From positions 1-45,697 of the forward strand of contig NZ_SMJZ01000054.1 of the NCBI RefSeq assembly GCF_004348345.1: a stretch of DNA of 45,697 nt, read 5' to 3'. Origin of the DNA: Nonomuraea longispora. GTDB taxonomy: Bacteria; Actinomycetota; Actinomycetes; Streptosporangiales; Streptosporangiaceae. The notes below the pieces were generated by a model. The model was not told the origin of the DNA. It was given only the letters and a program-made list of their open reading frames with translations, and searched no databases. Within the stretch, counting starts at the first letter, position 1, and the number at the start of each line of letters is the position of its first letter. Below are positions 39,601-45,697 of the stretch, piece after piece. The position numbers and the translations under genes are program-made.

Positions 39601-42600
39601 GCGTACCGCCGAGGAGGCGCTGATCTGCGCCCGCGCCGGCGCCCTGCTCGGCGTCGACGGTCTCGGCGTCCACGACGACTTCTTCACCGTCGGCGGCGAC
39701 AGCATCTTCGCCATCCGCCTCGTCAGCCTGCTCGCCAGGGACGGCGTCGAGCTCACCACCCGGGACGTGTTCCGCCTGCGCACGCCCGCCGCGCTCGCCG
39801 CGTCCCTGCGGGAGGCGGAACCGCCGCCAGCGCCGGCCGCGCAGGGCGAGGCGTGGCCGCTGTCGCCGCTCCAGCAGGGCGTCTACTATCAGGCGACCTA
39901 CGCGGAGAGCAGCAGCACCTACATCGCGCAGAACGTCTTCGACCTCGACCGGCGCGTCGACGTGCCCGCCATGACGGAGGCGTTCGCGGCGCTGCTGCGC
40001 CGCCACCCCACCCTGCGCGCGGGGTTCGCCGCCGACGGCGGCTCGCAGCTCATCGCCGCCGACGTGCCCGCCGAGGTGCAAGTCGCCGACCTGACCGAGG
40101 CTCAGGAACGGCTCGACGCGGTCACGCGGGCCGACCGGGAGGAGCCGTTCGACCTGTCCTGCCCGCCCCTCGTCAGGCTGACCGTCGTACGCCTTCCCGG
40201 CGGACGCGACCGGCTCCTGCTGACCTCGCACTTCCTGCTGTGGGACGGCTGGTCGCGCGAGCTGGTCCTGCGTGAGCTGTTCGCGCTCTACGGCTCGGGC
40301 GGCACGCGGGGCGCGCTGCCCGCCGCGGAGAGCACGTTCGCCGACTACCTCGCCTGGATCGGCACACGCGACCGCGACGCCTCCGCCGCCGCCTGGCGGG
40401 CGGCCCTGTCGGGAGTGGAGGAGCCGACCGTCCTCGCGCCGCAGGCCGCCGGCCGCGAGCCCGTGCCGTCCGAGCGTGTCCTCGCCGCGCTGCCCGCGGA
40501 GGTCACCACACGGCTGGCCGAGCAGGCCGCCCGCGGCGGCGTCACGCTCAACGCGCTGCTGACGGCCGCGCTCGGCATCCTGCTCGGCTACGAGTCCGGA
40601 CGTACGGACGTGGTGTTCGGCACGACCGTGGCCGGCCGCCCGGCCGAGCTGCCCGGCATCGAGAACGTGATCGGCCTGTTCCTCAACACGGTCCCCGCCA
40701 GGGTGGCGGCCACGCCCGGCACCACTGTGCTCGACCTGGCCCGCCGCGCCCAGGACGACCGCGTCGACCTGGCGCCGCACGAATATCTCGGCCTCGGCGA
40801 CATCCACCGCGCGTGCGGCCAGGAGCGGCTGTTCGACACGCTGTACGTGTTGCAGAACTTCCTGTCCGACACCACGTTCACCGAACTGGAACGCGAGCAC
40901 GGCATCGTCGGCGTCGACTACACCGACAGCACCCACTACCCCTACACCTGGGTGCTCACCCCCGGCGCCAACCTGCGCGTCAAGCTGGAGTACCGGCCCG
41001 ACGTGCCCGAGCGGGACGCCCGCCGGATGGTACGCCGCTTCACCCTGTTGCTGACGACGCTGGCCGACGGCCTCGCGGTCCCGGTCGGCGCGCTCGATCT
41101 GATGCTCGACGAGGAACGCGGCGAACTGTCACGGCAGTGGGCGCGGGCCGAACACCCGATCGGCACGGAGACGATCGCCGACCTGCTGGCCGAGCGGGCC
41201 CGCACGTGCCCTGACGAGGTCGCCCTCGTCTTCGGGCAGCGGCGGCTGACGTACGCGGAGCTGGACGGCCGCATCGACCAGTGCGCCCGGATGCTGCGCT
41301 CGCAGGGCGCGGGCCCCGGCACGATCGTCGCGCTCGGGCTGCCCCGCGGCGTCGAGATGGTCGTGTCGCTGTTCGGCGTCCTGCGGGCAGGGGCCGCGTA
41401 CCTGCCGCTGGACCTCGACCATCCGGTCGACCGGCTGGCCGCCATGCTGGACGACGCCCGCCCCGTCCTCCTCGTCTGCGCCGACCCCGGGTCCGCGCTG
41501 GCCGGGCACCAGCGGCGCCTCGGCGGGCGCTGCGTGCTCCCCGGCTGGGACGCCTTCGCGACCGGCCCGGTCACCGTGGACGTGCCGGGCGACCTGCCCG
41601 CCTACGTCATCTACACCTCCGGATCCACCGGCCGGCCCAAGGGCGTGGTGACGCCCTACCGCGGGCTGACCAACATGCAGCTCAACCACCGGGCCGAGAT
41701 CTTCGGCCCGACCGCGCGCCGTACCGGGGGGCGGCGGCTGCGCATCGCGCACACGGTGTCGTTCTCGTTCGACATGTCGTGGGAGGAACTGCTGTGGCTG
41801 GTCGAGGGCCACGAGGTGCACATCTGCGACGAGGAGCTGCGCAGGGACGCCACCGCGCTCGTCGCGTACTGCCAGGACCACCGGATCGACGTCGTCAACG
41901 TCACCCCCACCTACGCCCACCTGCTGTTCGAGGAGGGCCTGCTCGGCGGCGAGCATGCCCCGTGCCTGGTGCTGCTCGGCGGCGAGGCCGTCAGCGAGAG
42001 CGTCTGGGACCGGCTGAGCCGGCCGGACGGCCCTGAAGGGTACAACCTGTACGGGCCGACCGAGTACACGATCAACACGCTCGGCGCGGGCACCCGCGAC
42101 AGCGCCACTCCCACCGTGGGCCGCCCCATCCGGAACACCCGCGCGTACGTGCTGGACGGGTGGCTGCGCCCCGTGCCCGCGGGCGTGGTCGGCGAGCTGT
42201 ACGTGACGGGCGCCGGCCTGGCCCACGGCTACCTGCACGCCCACGGGCAGACGGCCGCCCGCTTCGTCGCCGACCCCTTCGTGCCCGGGGGACGCATGTA
42301 CCGCACCGGCGACCTCGTACGCCGGCGCGAGGACGGCAACCTCGACTTCCTCGGCCGGGTCGACGACCAGGTGAAGATCCGCGGATACCGGGTCGAGCTC
42401 GGCGAGGTCGAGTCGGCCCTGTCGGCCCATCCGCAGGTGCGGCAGGCCGCCGTGGTCGCCCGGCCCGATCCCGCGGCGCCGGGGCTGAAGAAGCTGGTCG
42501 CGTACGTGATCCCGGCGCCCGGCGCCGCCCGCGGCGAGCTCGCCGCCGGGCTGCGCGCGGCGCTGGCCGAACGGCTGCCCGGCTACATGGTCCCCACCCT

Positions 42601-45600
42601 GTACGGGGTGGTGGACGAGCTTCCGCTCACCGTCAACGGCAAGCTCGACGTGGCGGCGCTGCCCGAGCCCGTCGCGCCCGGCGGCGGGCGGAGCGAACCG
42701 AGCGGGGAGCGGGAACAGGCCCTGGCCGCCATCTACGCCGAGGTGCTGGGCCTGCCCGAGGTCGGTGTCGACGACGACTTCTTCGCCATCGGCGGCGACA
42801 GCATCTCCTCGATCGCCGTGACGGGCCGGGCGCGCAGGGCGGGCATGAACCTCACCCCACGCGACGTCTTCCGCCGGCGCACCGTGCGCGCGCTGGCCGC
42901 CGCACTCCCGCGGCAGGCGCCGGGGGAGACGCCCGATCCGGGCGCGCCCGCGACCGGGGTCGTCCCGCTCACGCCGATGCTCGCCGAGACGATGCTGGCC
43001 CGCACACCCCTGGAACACTTCTACCAGTCGATGGTGCTGCCCGTGCCGGCCGGGATCGGCGTGCGGCAGGTGGAACGCGCGGTGCGGGAACTCTGCGTCC
43101 GCCACGACCTGCTGCGGGCCCGCCTCGACCGCGACGGCGACGCCTGGACGTTGTCGGTGCCGCCGCCGGAGGGGTTCGACGCGTCCCCGCTGTGCACCCG
43201 CCAGGACAAATCCGCTGTGGAAGCCGCTGCGGAGGCCGCTGGAGGCGAGGCGGCGCGGCGCCTGGCCGAGGAGGAGGCGGCCGGGCGGCTCGACCCCGAG
43301 CGCGGGATCATGCTCCAGGCGGTCTGGTTCGACGGCGGTCCCGGGCCCGGCGACCTCCTCCTGGTCGTCCACCACCTGGTCATCGACGGCGTCTCCTGGC
43401 GGGTGATCGCCGGCGACCTGGCCGCCGCCTGGGCGGACCTGGCGGCCGGTCGCGAACCCGTGCTCGACCCGGTCCCGGTCTCCTTCCGCGCGTGGGCGTC
43501 GGCGGTTCAGGACGCGCGGCCCTCCTTCCGCGACGAGGCCGGCCGCTGGCGTGACGTCCTGGCCACCGACGATCCGCCGCTGGGCGCGCGCCCGCTGGAT
43601 CCGGGGACCGACACGGCCGCCACCGTACGGTCGCTGACCGTGTCCCTGCCCGTGGGGACGAGCGCGGCCCTGCTGGGCGCCGTGCCCGCCGCGATGCACG
43701 GCGGCGTCAACGACGTGCTGCTGACGGGCTTCGCCGTCGCGCTCACCCGGTGGCGCCACGTCCACGGGCGCGGCGACGGGTCCGCCGTGCTCCTCAGCCT
43801 CGAAGGCCACGGCCGCGACGGAGACCTCGCCGGGGGCGCCGACCTGTCGCGTACGGTGGGCTGGTTCACCGCCATCCACCCCGTACGCCTCGATCCCGGG
43901 CCGCTGAGCTGGGACGAGGTCACCGCGGCCGGCCCTGCGCTGGCCCGAGCCGCCAAGACCGTCAAGGAACAGCTGCGCGCGGTTCCGCGCAACGGGCTCG
44001 GCCACGGCGTCCTGCGCCACCTCGACCGGCTCGATCTCCCGCGACCGCCGCAGATCCTCTTCAACTACCTGGGCCGCTTCGCCGCCGGCGGCCGAACCCT
44101 GCGCGAGGGCGTACACCCCGACAACCCCGCGATGGGGCTGGAGATCAACGCCCTGGCCCAGGACGGGCCGGAGGGCCCCGTGTTCTCGGCCACGCTGTCC
44201 TGGCCGTCCGGCGTCATGGCGGCGGGGGAGGTCGCCGAGCTGGCCGAGCTGTGGCTGGCCGCGCTGACGGCCCTCACCCGCTGCGCCGGCCTGGCCGGGC
44301 ACACCCCGTCGGACTTCCCCCTGGTCGCGATCACGCAGGAGGACGTCGACCGGTTCGCCGGCGCCCGCGACATCCTGCCGCTGCTGCCGCTGCAGGAAGG
44401 CATGTACTTCCACGCGTCCTTCGGGGCCGGCCACACCGACACGTACGTGGTGCAGCAGGTGGCCGAGCTGTCCGGCCCCCTCGATCCCGAGGCGCTGCGC
44501 CGGGCGGTGACCGCGACGGTGCACCGCCACGACGCCCTGCGGGCGAGCTTCCAGGAGCTGGCCGACGGCCGGGTGGTCCAGGTGATCGCCGGGACGGTCG
44601 AGGTGCCGTGGCGCACGGCCGACCTGAGCGGGCTGGGCACGGCCGAGGCCCGCGAACGGCTGGCCGACCTGACCGCCTCGGAGCTGGCCGCGCCGTTCGA
44701 CCTGGCGGACCCGCCGCTGCTGCGCTACGCGCTGGTCTCGCTCAGCGACACCGACCACCGGCTCGTGGAGACCATGCACCACATCCTCGCCGACGGCTGG
44801 TCGTACCCGCTGGTCTTCGGCGACGTCGTGGAGGCGTACGAGCGGGGCGGCTCGCTGCCCGCGCCCGCGGTGACGTTCCGCGACCACGTGGAGGCGGTGG
44901 CGGGGCTGGACAGGGCCGCCGCCCGCGCCGTGTGGGCGGACGCGCTGGCCGGGGTCGACGCCGCGACGCGCCTCTTCCCCGCCGCGTACCCGGTGTCCAG
45001 GCACGCCGGAGTCCACCGCGAGCTGCCCGCCGGGGCGGTCGCCGCCGCGGCCCGCGAGCGCGGCGTGACGCTGAGCACCTACGTGCACGCGGCGTGGGGC
45101 CTGCTGCTGGGCCGGCTGCTCGGGCGGGACGACGTGATCTTCGGGTCCACGGTGTCCGGGCGCGGCGGGCGGTTGCCCGGCGTCGAGACCATCGTCGGCC
45201 TGCTGATCAACACCATTCCCGTGCCGATGTCCTGGCGGCCCGAGGAGACCCTTGGGGAGATCGTCGACCGCCTGCACCGGCAGCAGGGCGACCTGCTCGA
45301 CGCCCAGCACGTCGGCCTCGCCGACCTGGCCCGGCTCACCGGGGTCCGCGACCTCTTCGACACCATGGTCGTGGTGGAGAACTTCCCCGCCGCACGCGCG
45401 GGAGGGCGGTCCGGGCCGGCCCTGCGCGGCTTCACCGGCACGGACTCGCCGCACTACCCGCTCTCGCTGGTCGCCTTCCCCGGAGAGCGGCTCACCCTGG
45501 AGATCAAGTACGACGTGGAGCTGGTCGGGCAGGAACGCGCCACGCACCTGCTCGACCTCGTCACCCGGGTGCTCGACCGGCTCGTCACCGCCCCGGACAC

Positions 45601-45697
45601 GCCCGTCGCGCGGCTCGACCTCCTCACCCCCGCCGAAGGCGCGTCCACCCTGCCCCGAACGCCCGTGGAACCGGCCGCCTCCCGTCCGACGACAGCC
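33641..45697 (+). CDS. Hydroxamate siderophore NRPS, partial (open at right edge)
   Basis: One reading frame from ATG 33641 stays open to the last base, giving at least 4019 residues and no stop. The visible domain order is A1-T1-E1-C2-A2-T2-C3-A3-T3-E2-C4, followed by a linker that suggests another adenylation domain. There is no starter condensation domain, so module 1 loads the first residue. Codes read against GrsA positions are A1 DINYWGGIGK (N5-acyl/formyl-hydroxyornithine), A2 IDTLISSGDK (unassigned) and A3 DMENLGLINK (N5-hydroxyornithine); A1 and A3 are those I recall for the coelichelin synthetase. All three carriers have Gly-Gly-Asp-Ser. C2 and C4 have intact His-His-x3-Asp-Gly and follow E domains, so they should accept D-donors; C3 has His-Phe in place of His-His. 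The start lies six bases after the exporter gene with only a weak ribosome-binding site. The termination domain lies outside the window. Confidence 0.96.
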   Translation, partial: METNSPARTTTIADLFIDQVRRTPQAPAVVAPGVRLTYAELGARVFQLARHLHGQGLRPEEVVAVSTPRSAEMVVSVLAIMVAGGAFVPVDPAWPQARRHQVMAEAGAVRTLGPREVDLGSWRYAHEPAEPPPVSIQGGRLAYVMFTSGSTGTPKGAMIRHEAISHRLLWQVEDVLGFGPGDASLFKAPLSFDISVNEILLPLVCGGHVVVAEPGGERDPHYLLDLIAREGVTFVYLVSSMLDVLLEMDRETSLLSGLKHVWCGGEVLTPELFERFRGQVPTTLYHGYGPAEATIGVSHVVYRDTAERIATSIGRPNPHTRLYVLDERLEQVPAGTVGELYAAGFLLGRGYINAPALTGGRFVADPFAADGSRMYRTGDLARWAPDGSLEFVGRADHQVKIRGMRLELEEVEAALATHPGVRQAAVVVDENGRRLVGYARSNDPVTAAELRDWCAGRLPAYMVPDAYVVLDRLPLTANGKVDRQALPRPSEPAAARTRAPRTERERVLCEVFAQVLGLACVGAEDDFFALGGDSIVAIGVVRQARRAGLAVRPRDVFAHPTPAALAATVTDVSTASPPPVSGVGEVPPTPITEWLQDAGPSMDGFLQSMTVRTPAELTGDQLENMIDAVLAAHDLLRARTAGTGRWTLIVRPPGRPRAADVITRVRTAAELERQVAAAPERLDPAGGRMLDLVWLDAGGGAQGRLAITVHHVIVDGVSLRILLEDLAQAWQAARVGRTVELPEAPTSFRQWATRLRECDFGSGEEHWRRTAAAPDPMIGKRPLDPRRDVVATERSLTVELPAAIAGRLLGPVPAAVHGGVNDVLVAAAARAVGRWRGGGSAVLLELEGHGREEEAVGDADLSRTFGWFTTLFPAVIDPGSGTPGEAIKAVKEQLRRVPQRGLGYGVLRYLGKRPRPDLAVTPQVLVHYLGRFDGDPTGDWTAGGGTAGGGEVVVERRDPRMPLPRVLEINSVAVDTAGGPVLRTTFSWPAGVLDADRVRELAALWTRTLTDIATSDTVAGHTPSDFPLVRLDQAEVSAIEADTPGLRDVLPLTPLQTGLYFHATFDPDGDPDGDPGIDPYVVQQIIELTGPLDGERLRTAADRLLGRHPNLGAAFRTTGDGQVVSVIAGPVRVPWRSEDLSGPDHARPVLEEIAAAERAVPFDLARPPAMRFALVRLGPRRHALVHTVHHIVADGWSVPLLLRDLLTLYEDGPLPEPPPYREFLRTLAAQDTDAAIEVWAEALAGVREPTLLAPALAGPTTSGAAGGRFGRVRRELPADLGDRLRAWAQGNGLTVGSVLAATWGILLGRLTGGDDVTFGSAVSGRASSEPPGIDAMVGLLINTVPARVRWQPADPLADVLRRFARTQREVMEHEHVPLAALHRRLGVAELFDTLVVVENYPEPPAGQGDLTISGIETVEAPHYPVTLMARPGDRIVLTLTHDRRLVPAASAGLLIGQYERLLAAVADDATLTCGQVELATGEQRRQLMAAGTGPGEGGSSVLDLFDRQVAGHPARAAVVSAGATLTYAELDERSRRLCGTLAAAGVRRGDIVAVATSRSADTAVALLGVMRAGAAYLPVDPGYPAARIEFMLGDARPACVLTDEANARTLPPHDLPSLTVRAAAAGPAGAGTPVTPLDAVSVVYTSGSTGRPKAVVGTHGALAGRLAWAATEWDARVRLAKSSLSFIDGTTELLGGLVAGATTVIAGDAEATDGAALARLVEGSGATQLLAVPSLAAALADTAPERLAALDRWICSGEPLGQECVRSLRRASPDARIVNSYGSSEVAGDVLQGEVDPREPVTLGRPVPGARLYLLDSALRLVPPGATGEIYVGGAQLARGYLGRPGTTADRFVADPFGDGDRLYRTGDLGRWTPDGRVEFLGRADDQVKINGYRVEPGELEAALMRRAGVCEAAVAVRGGALHAYVVAAPGEKLDPQGLRALLRADLPHYLLPATVTVLDHLPVLPNGKRDRRALPDPEPGVRGGPPRTAEEALICARAGALLGVDGLGVHDDFFTVGGDSIFAIRLVSLLARDGVELTTRDVFRLRTPAALAASLREAEPPPAPAAQGEAWPLSPLQQGVYYQATYAESSSTYIAQNVFDLDRRVDVPAMTEAFAALLRRHPTLRAGFAADGGSQLIAADVPAEVQVADLTEAQERLDAVTRADREEPFDLSCPPLVRLTVVRLPGGRDRLLLTSHFLLWDGWSRELVLRELFALYGSGGTRGALPAAESTFADYLAWIGTRDRDASAAAWRAALSGVEEPTVLAPQAAGREPVPSERVLAALPAEVTTRLAEQAARGGVTLNALLTAALGILLGYESGRTDVVFGTTVAGRPAELPGIENVIGLFLNTVPARVAATPGTTVLDLARRAQDDRVDLAPHEYLGLGDIHRACGQERLFDTLYVLQNFLSDTTFTELEREHGIVGVDYTDSTHYPYTWVLTPGANLRVKLEYRPDVPERDARRMVRRFTLLLTTLADGLAVPVGALDLMLDEERGELSRQWARAEHPIGTETIADLLAERARTCPDEVALVFGQRRLTYAELDGRIDQCARMLRSQGAGPGTIVALGLPRGVEMVVSLFGVLRAGAAYLPLDLDHPVDRLAAMLDDARPVLLVCADPGSALAGHQRRLGGRCVLPGWDAFATGPVTVDVPGDLPAYVIYTSGSTGRPKGVVTPYRGLTNMQLNHRAEIFGPTARRTGGRRLRIAHTVSFSFDMSWEELLWLVEGHEVHICDEELRRDATALVAYCQDHRIDVVNVTPTYAHLLFEEGLLGGEHAPCLVLLGGEAVSESVWDRLSRPDGPEGYNLYGPTEYTINTLGAGTRDSATPTVGRPIRNTRAYVLDGWLRPVPAGVVGELYVTGAGLAHGYLHAHGQTAARFVADPFVPGGRMYRTGDLVRRREDGNLDFLGRVDDQVKIRGYRVELGEVESALSAHPQVRQAAVVARPDPAAPGLKKLVAYVIPAPGAARGELAAGLRAALAERLPGYMVPTLYGVVDELPLTVNGKLDVAALPEPVAPGGGRSEPSGEREQALAAIYAEVLGLPEVGVDDDFFAIGGDSISSIAVTGRARRAGMNLTPRDVFRRRTVRALAAALPRQAPGETPDPGAPATGVVPLTPMLAETMLARTPLEHFYQSMVLPVPAGIGVRQVERAVRELCVRHDLLRARLDRDGDAWTLSVPPPEGFDASPLCTRQDKSAVEAAAEAAGGEAARRLAEEEAAGRLDPERGIMLQAVWFDGGPGPGDLLLVVHHLVIDGVSWRVIAGDLAAAWADLAAGREPVLDPVPVSFRAWASAVQDARPSFRDEAGRWRDVLATDDPPLGARPLDPGTDTAATVRSLTVSLPVGTSAALLGAVPAAMHGGVNDVLLTGFAVALTRWRHVHGRGDGSAVLLSLEGHGRDGDLAGGADLSRTVGWFTAIHPVRLDPGPLSWDEVTAAGPALARAAKTVKEQLRAVPRNGLGHGVLRHLDRLDLPRPPQILFNYLGRFAAGGRTLREGVHPDNPAMGLEINALAQDGPEGPVFSATLSWPSGVMAAGEVAELAELWLAALTALTRCAGLAGHTPSDFPLVAITQEDVDRFAGARDILPLLPLQEGMYFHASFGAGHTDTYVVQQVAELSGPLDPEALRRAVTATVHRHDALRASFQELADGRVVQVIAGTVEVPWRTADLSGLGTAEARERLADLTASELAAPFDLADPPLLRYALVSLSDTDHRLVETMHHILADGWSYPLVFGDVVEAYERGGSLPAPAVTFRDHVEAVAGLDRAAARAVWADALAGVDAATRLFPAAYPVSRHAGVHRELPAGAVAAAARERGVTLSTYVHAAWGLLLGRLLGRDDVIFGSTVSGRGGRLPGVETIVGLLINTIPVPMSWRPEETLGEIVDRLHRQQGDLLDAQHVGLADLARLTGVRDLFDTMVVVENFPAARAGGRSGPALRGFTGTDSPHYPLSLVAFPGERLTLEIKYDVELVGQERATHLLDLVTRVLDRLVTAPDTPVARLDLLTPAEGASTLPRTPVEPAASRPTTA
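33674..36735 (+). other. NRPS module 1: A-T-E, loads N5-acyl-hydroxyornithine
   Basis: A1 spans about 33674-35105, with core [11 protein letters not shown] and the terminal Asn-Gly-Lys. T1 is about 35144-35345 (Gly-Gly-Asp-Ser at 35231). E1 is about 35398-36735, with [22 protein letters not shown] and His-Tyr-Leu-Gly-Arg. Pocket residues D-I-N-Y-W-G-G-I-G-K match the code known for formyl- or acyl-hydroxyornithine. The E domain would give the D form. Confidence 0.85.
36785..39808 (+). other. NRPS module 2: C-A-T, unassigned amino acid
   Basis: C2 (about 36785-38090) has Leu-Pro-Leu-Thr-Pro-Leu-Gln and His-His-Ile-Val-Ala-Asp-Gly. A2 (about 38136-39565) has Tyr-Thr-Ser-Gly-Ser-Thr-Gly but an atypical A4 region Ser-Phe-Ile-Asp-Gly-Thr-Thr-Glu, so Ile stands at position 235, where Asp normally holds the amino group. 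Its A5 region is [11 protein letters not shown]. T2 (about 39602-39808) is normal. No E domain follows, so an L residue is expected. Confidence 0.75.
39854..44320 (+). other. NRPS module 3: C-A-T-E, N5-hydroxyornithine
   Basis: C3 (about 39854-41105) has the normal Trp-Pro-Leu-Ser-Pro-Leu-Gln-Gln start, but its active-site motif reads Ser-His-Phe-Leu-Leu-Trp-Asp-Gly-Trp. A3 (about 41160-42660) reads D-M-E-N-L-G-L-I-N-K, the hydroxyornithine code. T3 (about 42702-42908) has Gly-Gly-Asp-Ser. E2 (about 42964-44320) has [24 protein letters not shown] and Phe-Asn-Tyr-Leu-Gly-Arg. Product residue: D-hydroxyornithine. Confidence 0.85.
44378..45697 (+). other. NRPS module 4 (partial): condensation domain, cut by window
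   Basis: C4 begins Leu-Pro-Leu-Leu-Pro-Leu-Gln-Glu-Gly and has the intact His-His-Ile-Leu-Ala-Asp-Gly-Trp-Ser. It follows an E domain, so it should take a D-configured donor. About 25 residues of Pro/Thr-rich linker follow before the window ends, so a further adenylation domain is expected outside it. Confidence 0.8.

Noticed and set aside
37619..45547. Two minus-strand open frames of over 1100 and 1400 codons opposite the NRPS
   Set aside because: They are shadows of NRPS codon bias. The plus frame carries every A, T, C and E motif in order without interruption.
33641..45697. Possible frameshift or split of the NRPS into several genes
   Set aside because: Frame checks at the A, T, E and C core motifs from 34067 to 44771, and at the last codon, all fall in the same frame. 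I saw no stop, so it is one continuous gene in this window.

Overview
The window is GC-rich, with G or C at most third codon positions and frequent GTG starts. It carries actinobacterial markers: an IdeR/DmdR-type iron box, an actinobacterial-type DapD, lgt next to trpCBA, and 4-bp start/stop overlaps. It reads as chromosome of a filamentous actinomycete; Streptosporangiales (Nonomuraea-like) is my guess, not a demonstrated placement. The order trpC-trpB-trpA, DsbA-like thioredoxin, lgt, gltB-gltD, pyk resembles, from memory, the conserved core order in Streptomyces. I see no tRNA, rRNA, insertion sequence, integrase or CRISPR array.

Region 1 (1-2000) holds two neighbouring membrane proteins sharing a YGQQPP-repeat N-terminus but ending in different membrane domains (DUF4190 and CD225/dispanin), then a DUF2752 protein. 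Region 2 (2.1-8.97 kb) has trpC-trpB-trpA, a convergent TetR/VC0807-family pair with an AT-rich, probably leaderless promoter, a MauE/DoxX plus DsbA-like redox pair, and lgt. Region 3 (8.96-13.6 kb) has a VIT1/CCC1 metal transporter, two coupled genes encoding related two-cysteine extracytoplasmic domains, and a convergent gene of the branched-chain polyamine synthase family. Region 4 (13.9-25.5 kb) is core metabolism: gltB-gltD with a strong terminator, a subtilisin-family lipoprotein, pyk, a small unknown ORF, a 470-bp non-coding stretch with diverged direct repeats, and dapD behind a small flavin-type oxidoreductase gene.

Region 5 (25.65 kb to the end) is a hydroxamate siderophore locus, apparently one iron-regulated transcript. 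An iron box lies inside the only obvious promoter. Next come an ornithine N5-monooxygenase, two FecCD permeases and an ATPase for ferri-siderophore uptake, an MbtH-like protein, a two-gene ABC exporter, and a giant NRPS still open at the right edge (over 4000 residues). Every junction up to the NRPS overlaps or is within a few bases. The visible NRPS order is A-T-E / C-A-T / C-A-T-E / C-... A1 reads DINYWGGIGK (N5-acyl/formyl-N5-hydroxyornithine) and A3 reads DMENLGLINK (N5-hydroxyornithine), the codes known from coelichelin-type synthetases. A2 has an unusual pocket whose substrate I cannot assign. The product should begin D-(acyl-hydroxyOrn)-X-D-hydroxyOrn and continue beyond the window. The formyl/acyltransferase, the siderophore-binding protein and the release domain are not visible here.

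Most unusual points: the condensation domain of module 2-to-3 has Phe in place of the catalytic second His; the exporter pair has exactly complementary losses in its two nucleotide-binding domains; the E-C didomain appears twice in the NRPS; and the paired YGQQPP proteins resemble prion-like FET-family repeats.
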